From positions 186,001 to 250,000 of the forward strand of contig NZ_SMAA01000001.1 in assembly GCF_004341685.1 (NCBI RefSeq): DNA of 64,000 bases, read 5' to 3'. The position numbers and the translations under genes are program-made. The notes below the pieces were generated by a model. The model was not told the DNA's origin. It did not search any database and saw only the letters and a program-made list of their open reading frames with translations. The DNA comes from Pectinatus cerevisiiphilus. GTDB taxonomy: Bacteria > Bacillota > Negativicutes > Selenomonadales > Selenomonadaceae. Shown piece by piece: positions 9,026 to 18,313 of this stretch (its first letter is position 1; every line of letters starts with the position of its first letter).

Positions 9026-10126
9026 TTAAAGTGAGACCGGCTGCTTTACTGGGTTGTATAAAGAATCACGTTCTACGGGACAATAACCGGCCTGTACGAT
9101 CATTTTGCTCAAATGCGCTCTCGTCATGAGGCTGCCAGTTTTGGCACCTGCCGCATGGATAATTTTTTCTTCACCAACTGTTCCGTCAAGGTCATCAGCG
9201 CCGAAAGCAAGGGCAAGCTGGGCAATCTCTTCGCTGAGCATTATCCAGAAAGCCTTGATATGGTCTATGTTGTCGAGAACAAGACGCGATATGGCGATAA
9301 ATTTGAGATTTTCCCAAGCAGTCAACGGTTTTATTGGATAAAGTTCGGCCAGTTTGGTATTTTGCGGATAAAAGGGAAAGGAAACAAAAGCGCCGAATCC
9401 ACCTGTTTCATCTTGGATGGCACGCAGTTTAAACAGGTGGGCCAGCCGCTGTTCGAGCGTTTCTATATGGCCGTAAAGAATGGAAGCGTTGGTCGGTATT
9501 CCCATACGGTGTGCTGTTTTTACGGTTTCTACCCATTCGGCGGTGGAGGCCTTGTCAGGGCATATTATTTGCCGAATATGGTCATCAAGGATTTCTGCGC
9601 CGCCACCGGGAAGAGAAGACAGCCCGGCTGTTTTTAAGCATTGCAGGACTTCTTTGATGGATTTCCCGCTTATTTTGGCAAAATGAACTATTTCGACAGG
9701 AGTAAATGCCTGGATATGTACGTCGGGCAACAATTTCCTGACTGTGTGCAGAACATCAAGGTAATAAGAAAACTCCACATCAGGGCATAAAGAACTGACA
9801 ATATGTATTTCAGTAAGAGCAGGTGCTTCCTGCACAGCCCTCTTTATTATTTCAGTAATTTTTTCGAGCGAAAGAATATAACCGCGGTTATCTCCTTCTT
9901 TTACAGAAAAAGCACAAAGCGGGCAAGAGGCTGTGCAAGTATTGCTTAAATTCAAATGCCGGTTGATATTATAATAGACATTTTTACCGCTGTGCCGTTC
10001 TTTGGCGGCTCTTGCCCATTGGCCGAGTTCCAGCAAAGAGGCATTTTGGTAGAGCAGTAATGCGTCTTCTAAGGATAAGCGGGAACCTGTGCGCGCTTTT
10101 TGCCGAGCTTTAATTAGTTCATCCAT
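9026..10126 (-). CDS. Second MqnE-like radical SAM protein (divergent paralog)
   Basis: At 366 residues it has the MqnE architecture with an intact CX3CX2C motif (CTASCPLC near residue 63) and LPGGGAEILDDHIRQ. The normally conserved substrate-side stretch is altered, reading SSLCPDVEF where MqnE has SGLHPDWP. It lies 18 bp after the canonical mqnE and 40 bp before mqnC, so all three are co-transcribed. It may be a duplicate with a changed substrate or a partner subunit. I cannot say which from sequence alone. Confidence 0.7.
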   Translation of the reverse strand: MDELIKARQKARTGSRLSLEDALLLYQNASLLELGQWARAAKERHSGKNVYYNINRHLNLSNTCTASCPLCAFSVKEGDNRGYILSLEKITEIIKRAVQEAPALTEIHIVSSLCPDVEFSYYLDVLHTVRKLLPDVHIQAFTPVEIVHFAKISGKSIKEVLQCLKTAGLSSLPGGGAEILDDHIRQIICPDKASTAEWVETVKTAHRMGIPTNASILYGHIETLEQRLAHLFKLRAIQDETGGFGAFVSFPFYPQNTKLAELYPIKPLTAWENLKFIAISRLVLDNIDHIKAFWIMLSEEIAQLALAFGADDLDGTVGEEKIIHAAGAKTGSLMTRAHLSKMIVQAGYCPVERDSLYNPVKQPVSL

Positions 10127-10144
10127 AATACAACCTCACTTATC

Positions 10145-11230
10145 TTAAAATGTCCGTATGACATTGGAATTACAATCACATTCAGCTGGAATCCTACCGG
10201 TTTCTTTTATGGCGGCAATAAGCGTATTTTTAGAAAGGGACTTTTGGGAATGGACACCTGCCGCATGCATTATTTTTTCACCGCCGACAGTACCGTCTAT
10301 GTCATTGGCGCCAAAACCCAAAGCCAGCATTGCTATAGGCAGTGTGAGCATAACCCAGTAAGCTTTGATGTTGTGGACATTATCGAGCATGAGCCGGCTG
10401 ATGGCCATTGTTTTTAGGTCATCCCAAACGCTTGTTCTGGTAATAGAGTCTTCCAGCGCGGTGTTTTTGGGTTGGAAAGGAAAACAGATAAATGTTTGCA
10501 GGCCGCCTGTTTCGTCCTGTAAAGCACGAAGTGTCAACAGATGGTTTATCCTCTGTTCTTTGGTTTCTATATGTCCGTAAAGCATACTGGCATTTGTTTT
10601 TATGCCGAGCTTGTGTGCTGTACGTGCCACTTCCAGCCATTCAGCACTGGTTGCTTTGTTAGGGCAGAGTTTCTGCCGGATGCTGTCATCAAGGATTTCT
10701 GCGCCGCCTCCGGGCATAGCTTCAAGACCGGCCGCGATCAGTTCCCGCAGGACAGTTTCTATTGATTTCCCGCTTATTTTTACAAAATGCATTATTTCAA
10801 CGCCGGTAAAACCTTTTAAATGGAGCGTGGGAAATGTTTTTTTGATGGTTTTAATAATATCAAGGTAATGTTCATACGGCCAGTCAGGATGCAATCCACT
10901 GACTATATGCAGATTTCGCATGTCCGGGTCTTCAGCGGCTTTGGCAATTCTATCCAAAATGGACTGCTTTGTGAGTTCATAGGCTTTATCGCTTGTGCGT
11001 TTACAACCGAATGCACAAAATTTACATTGGCCTATGCATATATTGGTTAGATTTACATGCAGGTTTACATTATAGTACACAAAATCGCCACTGATTCTTT
11101 TCCGTACAGTGTCAGCCATCTGGCCTATCCTGGCTAAATCATTTGATGCGTAAAGGGCCATGCCGTCTTCTTTGGAAAGGCGTTGCCCTTTTTGTATTTT
11201 TTCTTCTATTTTGTCTAAAGTGGTATCCAA
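10145..11230 (-). CDS. mqnE: Aminofutalosine synthase, radical SAM
   Basis: This 361-residue enzyme joins the MqnA product with SAM to form aminofutalosine. The cluster motif is CIGQCKFCAF (~residue 66), followed by VSGLHPDWPYEHYLDI and MPGGGAEILDDSIRQ, all typical of MqnE. The likely start is TTG at 11230, with a GAGGAG site about 10 bases upstream. It is the first gene of the operon and has a good promoter at 11319-11347. Confidence 0.9.
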   Translation of the reverse strand: MDTTLDKIEEKIQKGQRLSKEDGMALYASNDLARIGQMADTVRKRISGDFVYYNVNLHVNLTNICIGQCKFCAFGCKRTSDKAYELTKQSILDRIAKAAEDPDMRNLHIVSGLHPDWPYEHYLDIIKTIKKTFPTLHLKGFTGVEIMHFVKISGKSIETVLRELIAAGLEAMPGGGAEILDDSIRQKLCPNKATSAEWLEVARTAHKLGIKTNASMLYGHIETKEQRINHLLTLRALQDETGGLQTFICFPFQPKNTALEDSITRTSVWDDLKTMAISRLMLDNVHNIKAYWVMLTLPIAMLALGFGANDIDGTVGGEKIMHAAGVHSQKSLSKNTLIAAIKETGRIPAECDCNSNVIRTF

Positions 11231-11318
11231 AATCTATTGCTCCTCTAAAGTTTGCTGAAATATGGGAAGGGTGTGTTGTCTCCTGCATTGGTACTTATCG
11301 CGTTGAACATACACAAAA

Positions 11319-11347
11319 ATTATACACTACAACAGATTATACTACAA
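11319..11347 (-). promoter_or_regulatory. Promoter of the mqnE-mqnC operon
   Basis: On the minus strand TTGTAG and TATAAT are spaced by 17 bp. It lies 89 bp upstream of the mqnE start, between holA and mqnE. Confidence 0.7.
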
Positions 11348-11397
11348 AGTATATGACGAGAAAACACATATAAACTGAATAACGTATTGCTTTACGT

Positions 11398-12411
11398 TTA
11401 GCGGCATAATCTTATTAGTAAATCTTCGAATAAGACAGGTGTGGACTGTCCTGTTTTAAGCCGATAATCGGCATCGGCAAGATTGCTGACTGCCTGCCGC
11501 AATGTCTGGAGATCAAACTGCTTTGCCTGGGCGATAAGTTTTTTTGCTATAAAGGGAACGACACCAATTTTTTTTGCTATTGCACGCGGGTCAAGACCTT
11601 GCGTTAAATAAAACTTTATTTTCCAAAGCTGATGTACATGGCGCGTGAGAATAATGAGGATGCTGATAGGGTGGACACCGTTTTTCAATTGTTTTTCTAA
11701 AAGATATAAAGCTTTTTTAATATTTTTATTTCCGGCTGCTTCTGCCAGGGCAAATGCGGATATTTCGGGAAGGCCTGATAATATGTTGATGAGGTCATTT
11801 TTCCGTATGTCCCGCCTGTCCGTGAATAAAGCCAGTTTGTCGAGCTCTTTATCCAAGAAACCAAGAGAGACCTGTTGCATGATACTTATTGTAGCTAAAA
11901 GATAATTATAAGCTTCAGTATCAGGTGTTTTTCCTATTTCCCTAAATTTATTTTTTAACCATTCGTCAATATTATATGCCCTTATAGGGTCAGCTTCGAG
12001 TACCAATCCGTATTTTTCAAAAGCTTTGTAAAGCTTACGCCGTTTATCGGCTTTTTCGCTGGTCTCTAGTATAAGCGTGGTAAAATCAGGCATATTAGCC
12101 AGTAAATTGATGAAAAGTGTTTCGCGTTTGTCGGCAGATTTGCTTTTTCTTTCCTTGAAAAGGCTGTCATTACGTATATGGACGATATTTTTATCGCAGA
12201 AAAAGGGCATGGTTGAACATATTTCGATAATATCATTTACGGATGCTGTATCGTCCAGTTTCGTTATATCAGTTTGCTTACCATCGGGAAAAAGTTTTGC
12301 GGTTAAGGTTTTTAAAAATTTGTCCGCTAGGTATTTTTCTTCGCCAGTGATGAGATAAAGTCTTTTCAGGTCATTTTTTCGCAATGTTGCCATCGCTTCA
12401 CCGTATTGCAA
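11398..12411 (-). CDS. holA: DNA polymerase III delta subunit
   Basis: This 337-residue clamp-loader subunit opens the sliding clamp. The N-terminal YLITGEEKYLADKFL matches the HolA family and the length is normal. It follows comEC by 14 bp, the usual comEA-comEC-holA order of Firmicutes. The start is either TTG at 12411, behind a GGGGGA run, or the ATG six codons later (12393), behind GGTGA; the latter gives a more usual N-terminus. Confidence 0.85.
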   Translation of the reverse strand: MQYGEAMATLRKNDLKRLYLITGEEKYLADKFLKTLTAKLFPDGKQTDITKLDDTASVNDIIEICSTMPFFCDKNIVHIRNDSLFKERKSKSADKRETLFINLLANMPDFTTLILETSEKADKRRKLYKAFEKYGLVLEADPIRAYNIDEWLKNKFREIGKTPDTEAYNYLLATISIMQQVSLGFLDKELDKLALFTDRRDIRKNDLINILSGLPEISAFALAEAAGNKNIKKALYLLEKQLKNGVHPISILIILTRHVHQLWKIKFYLTQGLDPRAIAKKIGVVPFIAKKLIAQAKQFDLQTLRQAVSNLADADYRLKTGQSTPVLFEDLLIRLCR

Positions 12412-12425
12412 AAAAATCCCCCGTT

Positions 12426-14780
12426 TCAGTTATTATAAGGAACTACGGTACATTTTTGGCCGTCGGTATAAAAGACAACAGCGCCGTTTTTGTCTGTCCT
12501 GTAAACTGATGTTTTTAGAGCGGCAAGCCTGGTCAGTACACCATCGTCAGGATGACCGTAGCTATTGTCGGCACCAACTGAAATAACTGCCCAGCGTGGC
12601 CGAGCTTTTAGGAGAAATGCCTCTGATGAGGAGGTTTTCGAGCCGTGGTGCGCTACTTTTAGCACTGTACAGGCAACGTCACTGCCGTGCTTTTTTAATA
12701 ATTCACTTTCCTTTTCTGCCGGTAAGTCGCCGGTGAATAGGACACTGAAATTTTTATATACTATTTTTATAACAACGGAAGTTTCATTATTGTCCGCAGG
12801 ATTAACAATAGGAGCGGCATAAAGAACAATAAATTTTACGCCGTCGAGTGTAAAGGTCTGGTTCTCCGTTACTGCGGTCGTCTTCTCCATTATATCGCTT
12901 TGTGGTGAAATATGCCATATACTTGCATACTCACTGCGGCTTTCATGGCCGGTGAGTATTTTGGTAATAGGAATTCGTTTGCTGATGCCGCTTGTTCCGC
13001 CAGCATGGTCAGCATGGGCATGGCTTAAGAAGATACCGTCGAGGGCAGTTACACCATAATGATATAGGTAAGGAACATCGACGTTTTTGCCTATATCGTA
13101 ATCGCTGTCACGGATGCCGCCTGTGTCTATCATCACAGCTTTTTGATGGGGCGTTATGACCAGTGCGGCATCACCCTGGCCGACATCAATGAAGTGTACA
13201 GCTAGGTCGTGTTCCTGAAAATTATCATAGAGTAAAGCTGTTATGGATAAGCATAGAAATATAATACAGGTATAGCGATGTACTTGCAATGTTTGTTTGC
13301 AAAAACGAAACCAGCGGTCGTTTAAAATAATAAACCAGCAGAGGTAATAAAAGATACTGCCGGGGATCGTAAGATAAGGCAGATAAATAGAGCTGCCTGG
13401 CAGCTTGGCTAGGAGCTGCGTTATTTCGTAGACTAATCCTAATAACAAACTGCAAAAGACAAAAATAACAGAAGCCAAAAAGGGAAGCAGCATACTTATG
13501 AGAACGGCTGCCAATGCCGCAATTATAATTATCTCGACAAGAGGAACGGCGATTATATTGGCTGCCAGTGAGCTTAAGGAAATGCTGTGGAAATACCATG
13601 ATAGGAAGGGCAGGCAAAAAAATTGCGCGCCTAGGGTTATTGAGGAGGGCACAGCTAAAAAACGGGGAAGAAAAGAAAGCTTTTGGGAGAAAAAGGAGGC
13701 TGTATATAAAAGGCCGGCGGTAGCGGCGAAAGATAGTTGGAAACTGATATTGAAGATGAGTAGTGGCGCTATGAGCAGCATGAAAATACCAACGAGGGAA
13801 AGTAAGTAACGGGCTTGGCTTTCCCTACCGGCGGCAAACGCCATATAAGAAAGCATTCCCATTGCAGCTGAACGGATGACGGGCGGAGTTAAACCACAAA
13901 AGATGGCATAGATGCCTATACAAACCGTCAAGATAAAAATCGTCATTTGGCGGCGCAGGTGCAGAAAACGGCCGAGCATAATGATTGTTCCGGCGAGAAG
14001 CGTTATATGGGAACCGGAAACGGACAATATATGGACTATTCCTGTCGTGGTAAAGGTGTCGAGCAGATCAGGGTCAATACCAACATAGCCACCGAAAAGC
14101 ATAGCAAAAACAGCAGCGGCATCAGCAGCGGGCATCACCTTTTCCATTGATGCTTTGACGGCAGAGCGCAGCTGTCCTATTTTTTTCAGCAGGCGCATAT
14201 CATTTGGCCGGGAGTCGATAGTAATTTCAGTTTTACCAGCTGCCATATAGGCATGGATACCGTTGATTTTGGCTTGTAAAGTATTATCTATGCGGCCGGG
14301 ATTTTTATAGGAACTGATTTTACGTATTTTGCCAGAAGCGGTTATTTGGTCACCTGCTTGGGCGGAGGAGGGAGCCTTTTGGCGCGTGTAAAGGTAATAA
14401 CCACCGCTGACAGGTGGCAAAGCTGAAAGCTCATAACGCATGTGCAGGAAACTGCCATCATTTTTTAAAATGGTGGGCTGATTCTGCAAGACTCCTGTGA
14501 TTTTTTTGGTTTGTCCTGCCAGGTTGCCGATATTGTTGGGTGGCAGCTCAGTATCGAATGCATAACGGCAGTTGCCGAGAGATAAAAACAATAAGCCTAA
14601 GATTAAAAAAGTATAGCTGGATTTTTTTCGGGCAGCACAAATGCCCGCTATAAAAAAGAGGACAGAGGCAATAGCGGTAATAGAAATGGGAATAGGCAGC
14701 ATACTAGCGGTAATTATTCCTAAAGAAAGGCATAATAAGAGAAAATTTAACATATAAAGCGGATGCTGTCCGTATCTCAT
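12426..14780 (-). CDS. comEC: DNA internalization channel ComEC/Rec2
   Basis: This 784-residue protein is the inner-membrane channel for transforming DNA. Several hydrophobic segments at the N-terminus precede an OB-like region (about 80-200). The multi-pass competence domain covers about 215-520, with VSGSHITLLAG. A metallo-beta-lactamase-like domain at the C-terminus has LSHAHADHAGG and VAHHGSKTSS. Its start overlaps comEA by 4 bp (ATGA), so translation is coupled. All expected motifs are present, suggesting the organism can take up DNA. Confidence 0.9.
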   Translation of the reverse strand: MRYGQHPLYMLNFLLLCLSLGIITASMLPIPISITAIASVLFFIAGICAARKKSSYTFLILGLLFLSLGNCRYAFDTELPPNNIGNLAGQTKKITGVLQNQPTILKNDGSFLHMRYELSALPPVSGGYYLYTRQKAPSSAQAGDQITASGKIRKISSYKNPGRIDNTLQAKINGIHAYMAAGKTEITIDSRPNDMRLLKKIGQLRSAVKASMEKVMPAADAAAVFAMLFGGYVGIDPDLLDTFTTTGIVHILSVSGSHITLLAGTIIMLGRFLHLRRQMTIFILTVCIGIYAIFCGLTPPVIRSAAMGMLSYMAFAAGRESQARYLLSLVGIFMLLIAPLLIFNISFQLSFAATAGLLYTASFFSQKLSFLPRFLAVPSSITLGAQFFCLPFLSWYFHSISLSSLAANIIAVPLVEIIIIAALAAVLISMLLPFLASVIFVFCSLLLGLVYEITQLLAKLPGSSIYLPYLTIPGSIFYYLCWFIILNDRWFRFCKQTLQVHRYTCIIFLCLSITALLYDNFQEHDLAVHFIDVGQGDAALVITPHQKAVMIDTGGIRDSDYDIGKNVDVPYLYHYGVTALDGIFLSHAHADHAGGTSGISKRIPITKILTGHESRSEYASIWHISPQSDIMEKTTAVTENQTFTLDGVKFIVLYAAPIVNPADNNETSVVIKIVYKNFSVLFTGDLPAEKESELLKKHGSDVACTVLKVAHHGSKTSSSEAFLLKARPRWAVISVGADNSYGHPDDGVLTRLAALKTSVYRTDKNGAVVFYTDGQKCTVVPYNN

Positions 14781-15355
14781 AATGTTATCTTATCCTTTAA
14801 TGTATTAAACTTAGCATTACCGATACCACGTACCTTTTTTAAATCGTCTAGTGATTGGAACAAGCCTTCCGTTTGTCTGTATTCCATAATTCGTTTAGCC
14901 ATGGCTGGACCTACTCCGGGCAGCTTATCTAGCTCGCTTTCATCAGCATAATTAATATTGATTTTATCTGACTGTTTGTCAGCGTGGGCAGAGGAAGTAG
15001 CATCGGCACTATTTTTGGCTGGAATTTTTATTTGCGTGCCATCTGTTATTTTCATGGCTAGGTTTATGTTTTCCGGATCTGCTGATTCACTCATTCCGCC
15101 GCATTTGTTTATCGCATCAATGACGCGGGCCCCTTCGGCAAGTTCAATAACACCGGGATTATTTACGGCGCCTGTTACATAGACAACGATTTTCCCGTTG
15201 CTCTTTTCTACGGGGGAGTTGCTTTCAGTCGCAGCAGCCTGGGAGGTGTCCTCCAAGGTGACACTTTGCTGGGAATAGTTCTTGTAGGTGATCACACCGC
15301 AAATAAGTCCGGTGATGACCAAGATAACGAGAAGTCGCTTTTTAAACATCGGCAT
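14777..15355 (-). CDS. comEA: Competence DNA receptor ComEA
   Basis: This 192-residue protein has an N-terminal membrane anchor (about residues 7-25), an acidic/Ser-rich linker, a SLBB domain (VYVTGAVNNPGVIELAEG, ~55-115) and a C-terminal double helix-hairpin-helix DNA-binding domain (LDKLPGVGPAMAKRI and VRGIGNAKFNTL). It binds incoming double-stranded DNA at the cell surface and hands it to ComEC. It is first in the comEA-comEC-holA set. Confidence 0.9.
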   Translation of the reverse strand: MPMFKKRLLVILVITGLICGVITYKNYSQQSVTLEDTSQAAATESNSPVEKSNGKIVVYVTGAVNNPGVIELAEGARVIDAINKCGGMSESADPENINLAMKITDGTQIKIPAKNSADATSSAHADKQSDKININYADESELDKLPGVGPAMAKRIMEYRQTEGLFQSLDDLKKVRGIGNAKFNTLKDKITL

Positions 15356-15358
15356 AAA

Positions 15359-15384
15359 AATTCCCCTTAATAATTCCCCTTAAT
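15359..15384 (-). repeat. Tandem duplication carrying the comEA ribosome binding site
   Basis: The 13-mer AATTCCCCTTAAT occurs twice in a row. On the minus strand each copy supplies an AAGGGG Shine-Dalgarno element; the one nearer comEA is at normal spacing. Confidence 0.7.
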
Positions 15385-15558
15385 AATATTCACAATATAT
15401 AGAAAATTAAGATTAAAATAATGAGACCATAATGACTACATTCGCAACATGGTTTGGCTGTATGCAAAGCTGCCAGGCAGAAAAATAAAAAAGGTGATTG
15501 CCCAAAAAGGCAAAGACAATTCTGCAAGGCGGCAAGCAATATTGGAACGATAACAGCC

Positions 15559-16320
15559 CTAGGAAAAATATATTTTACGTATTTCAGCGATAATTATATC
15601 AAGATTGTTCGGTCTGAGACGCAGATTATAACCGATAAACAAGGGCAAAGTAGGAAAGCGGGGCATTATTTTTACCTTTATAAGACCTTTTATGCGATAA
15701 AAAAAGATGTTATAACTTTTGCAACGGTTATCGAAATGCTTCATTATATAGTCGACGGATATCTGGATGAAATCAGCCATGGTATCGAGTTCACTATTGT
15801 TTTCAGTCAGTATATTAAGTTCGCAGAAACCCAAGCGGGGAGAAGTAGACACATTAAATTCCACAGCGCCTTTTTTGATGATGGGCATACCAAAAAAATC
15901 ACTTTCATCGTATAATGAATCGTTATCTATATCTTCTAGGCCGATTATCTGCATATGCGGATGACGCATTGTCCCGCCTGAAAGCGGGCCATAGTTTTTA
16001 AAAAAAAGCACAGATTTGTATTTACCGGAATCAAGCATAGAAAACCAATGGTCAACACCAAAGTGGATTAGGTCATGCATATGCTTATGGTTGTAATCAG
16101 GCATATCACTGCCGCAATAACGTGTTTCGAGCAGGACGGTCTGGAAGGAATGCTCGAGGACATTGTATTTATTTTCCAATAAAGTCATTTCACCGCAGGT
16201 AGCAATTATATGTTCAAGATGTTTATATTCACAGAAAGGGCATGAAGCATCTTTATTAATGATTGTTTCGGGTTTGTTCCTGCCGATTTTAGTATTGAAG
16301 CCGATAATATTCTTTCTCAT
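15559..16320 (-). CDS. DUF4931 / GalT-like HIT-fold protein
   Basis: This 253-residue protein resembles the galactose-1-phosphate uridylyltransferase branch of the HIT superfamily. It has a zinc-type CPFC pair (~residue 28) and a HIT-like active site, HPHMQIIG, near residue 140. Close relatives are annotated DUF4931. A nucleotidyl transfer or hydrolysis activity is plausible but the substrate is unknown. It is a single gene; the gap 15385-15558 shows nothing. Confidence 0.65.
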   Translation of the reverse strand: MRKNIIGFNTKIGRNKPETIINKDASCPFCEYKHLEHIIATCGEMTLLENKYNVLEHSFQTVLLETRYCGSDMPDYNHKHMHDLIHFGVDHWFSMLDSGKYKSVLFFKNYGPLSGGTMRHPHMQIIGLEDIDNDSLYDESDFFGMPIIKKGAVEFNVSTSPRLGFCELNILTENNSELDTMADFIQISVDYIMKHFDNRCKSYNIFFYRIKGLIKVKIMPRFPTLPLFIGYNLRLRPNNLDIIIAEIRKIYFS

Positions 16321-16525
16321 TGTGTATCCTTCGGGTTATTATTTTAAAGATAATGATTAATGCATGTTTAAGCTTGAAACTGGAAATTATGCTGGCGCAG
16401 TCTGAAGATAAATGCTATAATTTTTTAAGTCAACAGATAATACGGAGACTATCTGGCCAAATCCCTTCACTGGTCGATACTTAACAGGTGTATAAAACAA
16501 GTTGTTGGCTGGATTTGTTTTGCCT

Positions 16526-16546
16526 ATGCCATTTTTAAAATGGCAT
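16526..16546. promoter_or_regulatory. Perfect 21-bp palindrome upstream of the flippase gene (candidate operator)
   Basis: ATGCCATTTT and AAAATGGCAT flank a single central T. It lies about 45 bp before an AT-rich TATAAT-like box near 16593, as an operator would. The rest of 16321-16631 has no gene. Confidence 0.4.
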
Positions 16547-16631
16547 TATAAGATGCTAAATAATAAATTCTTTACTATTTAGTATATTATATATAATTTT
16601 GCTCAAAAAGAAAATAAAAGTTTTGTTTAAA

Positions 16632-18308
16632 ATGAAGCAGGTGCTGATTATAAATACTCAAACTACTACTGAAAAAAACGCCGATAGGAACACATCATTC
16701 TTAAAAGGCACGCTTATCTTGACAGTAGCCGGCATTGTCGTTAAAGTCATTGGTTCGCTTAACTGGATTTTTGTTTCGCGTGTTCTGGGCGGTGAAGGGA
16801 TAGGCCTTTATCAGATGGCGTTTCCTATATATTTTTTGGCGTTTAATATTTCTACGGCGGGAGTGCCTATCGCAATATCCATAATAACCGCTGAACATAT
16901 TGCCTTAAAAGATATATGGGGAGCAAAACGAATTTTTCATATATCAATGACGCTCATGTTTTTTACAGGGATACTGTGCAGTTTGCTCACGTATTTTGGT
17001 GCGCAGTGGCTTATCGACTGGCAGTTTATTCGTGATCCGCGAGCCTATTATGCTGTTATTGCGTTGGCACCGGCAATATTTTTTGTTACTATTCTAGCAA
17101 GTTCGCGCGGCTATTTACAGGGCTGGCAGCGAATGACACCGACAGGCGTGTCGCAGATAGTTGAACAGATTTTCCGGGTCATAACGATGATTTTATTTGC
17201 CCAGTTGTTATTGCCGTATGGACTGGAATTTGCCGCTGCCGGCGCTAGTTTGGGTGCCTTGGCAGGAGCTGTGGCTGGTTTATTGGTGCTTATTTATTTC
17301 CACTGGCAGCTCAACAAGGATATAAGCAGGACTTATGGTGACCATTTGGAACCACCACCCAATGAGAAGCGGGAAACTGTCTATTATATAATGAAAAGAA
17401 TTTTCAAGCTGTCACTGCCAGTGTCAGCTACTAGTATAATGCTGCCTATAGTGGCTAACCTGGATTTGATGATCGTACCGCAACGGCTTGAAGTAGCGGG
17501 ATATTCTGTCAATGAGGCAACCAAGCTATTCGGTTATTTGACAGGAATGGCAGTACCGCTTGTGAACCTGGCGACGATTTTGACCGCTGCCTTGGCTGTA
17601 AGCATTGTTCCGGCAATATCGAAGGCACGTACCTTAAAGGATTATGATAGCTGCTTTAGCCAGACCGCAGCCGCCATACGTATTTCTAACTTTATTTGTT
17701 TTCCGGCGTTTGTCATTGTCTTGGTTTTGGCCGTACCGATTGCCAGCCTTATTTATAATGCCCCTGGCGCTGGTCCTGCCGTATGGGTTTCTGCTTTTTC
17801 TATCGTATTGTTGGGACTGCACCAGATAACTACTGCTGTATTGCAGGGACTTGGTCATCCTACGGTACCGATGGTTAATATGATCATTGCAGCCATTGCT
17901 AAAGTAATTTTGAATTGGATACTTACAGCGCAGCCTTCACTCGGTATTATGGGGGCAGCATGGGCTACAGCCGCAGATATAGGCATCGCGGCAATCATTA
18001 ATTTATACTTCCTGCATCGGTATATCGGTTATAAAATGGAAGTAAAGCAAATATTGAAGAACATGATTGCAGCAGCCATCATGGCGTTGGCTTTGTATTT
18101 CTCTTATTATGTGATTTTGCTTGAACTGGGCAGTAGCGCTGTTGCTACGCTTGGTGCAGTTCTGGTAGGTACAGTAGTATATATTGCTATCCTTATCGTG
18201 GTAAAAGGAATCCTGGAACAAGATATGGCGGCTATTCCCGTCATGGGTAAGTTTGCTATAAAGGGACTTCGTAAAATCGGTGTGTTTAAAGAAATCTCGC
18301 AGGAGTAG
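16632..18308 (+). CDS. MOP-superfamily flippase, SpoVB/MurJ-like
   Basis: This is a polytopic membrane protein of about 558 residues with roughly 14 hydrophobic segments. SRVLGGEGIGLYQMAFPIY near the N-terminus is typical of SpoVB/polysaccharide-transport flippases, which move lipid-linked sugars such as lipid II. The start is uncertain: ATG at 16632 has no good ribosome site, and a TTG at 16599 is also possible. It is followed 5 bp later by a lipid kinase gene, so the pair may form an operon. Confidence 0.75.
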   Translation: MKQVLIINTQTTTEKNADRNTSFLKGTLILTVAGIVVKVIGSLNWIFVSRVLGGEGIGLYQMAFPIYFLAFNISTAGVPIAISIITAEHIALKDIWGAKRIFHISMTLMFFTGILCSLLTYFGAQWLIDWQFIRDPRAYYAVIALAPAIFFVTILASSRGYLQGWQRMTPTGVSQIVEQIFRVITMILFAQLLLPYGLEFAAAGASLGALAGAVAGLLVLIYFHWQLNKDISRTYGDHLEPPPNEKRETVYYIMKRIFKLSLPVSATSIMLPIVANLDLMIVPQRLEVAGYSVNEATKLFGYLTGMAVPLVNLATILTAALAVSIVPAISKARTLKDYDSCFSQTAAAIRISNFICFPAFVIVLVLAVPIASLIYNAPGAGPAVWVSAFSIVLLGLHQITTAVLQGLGHPTVPMVNMIIAAIAKVILNWILTAQPSLGIMGAAWATAADIGIAAIINLYFLHRYIGYKMEVKQILKNMIAAAIMALALYFSYYVILLELGSSAVATLGAVLVGTVVYIAILIVVKGILEQDMAAIPVMGKFAIKGLRKIGVFKEISQE

Positions 18309-18313
18309 TAAAT

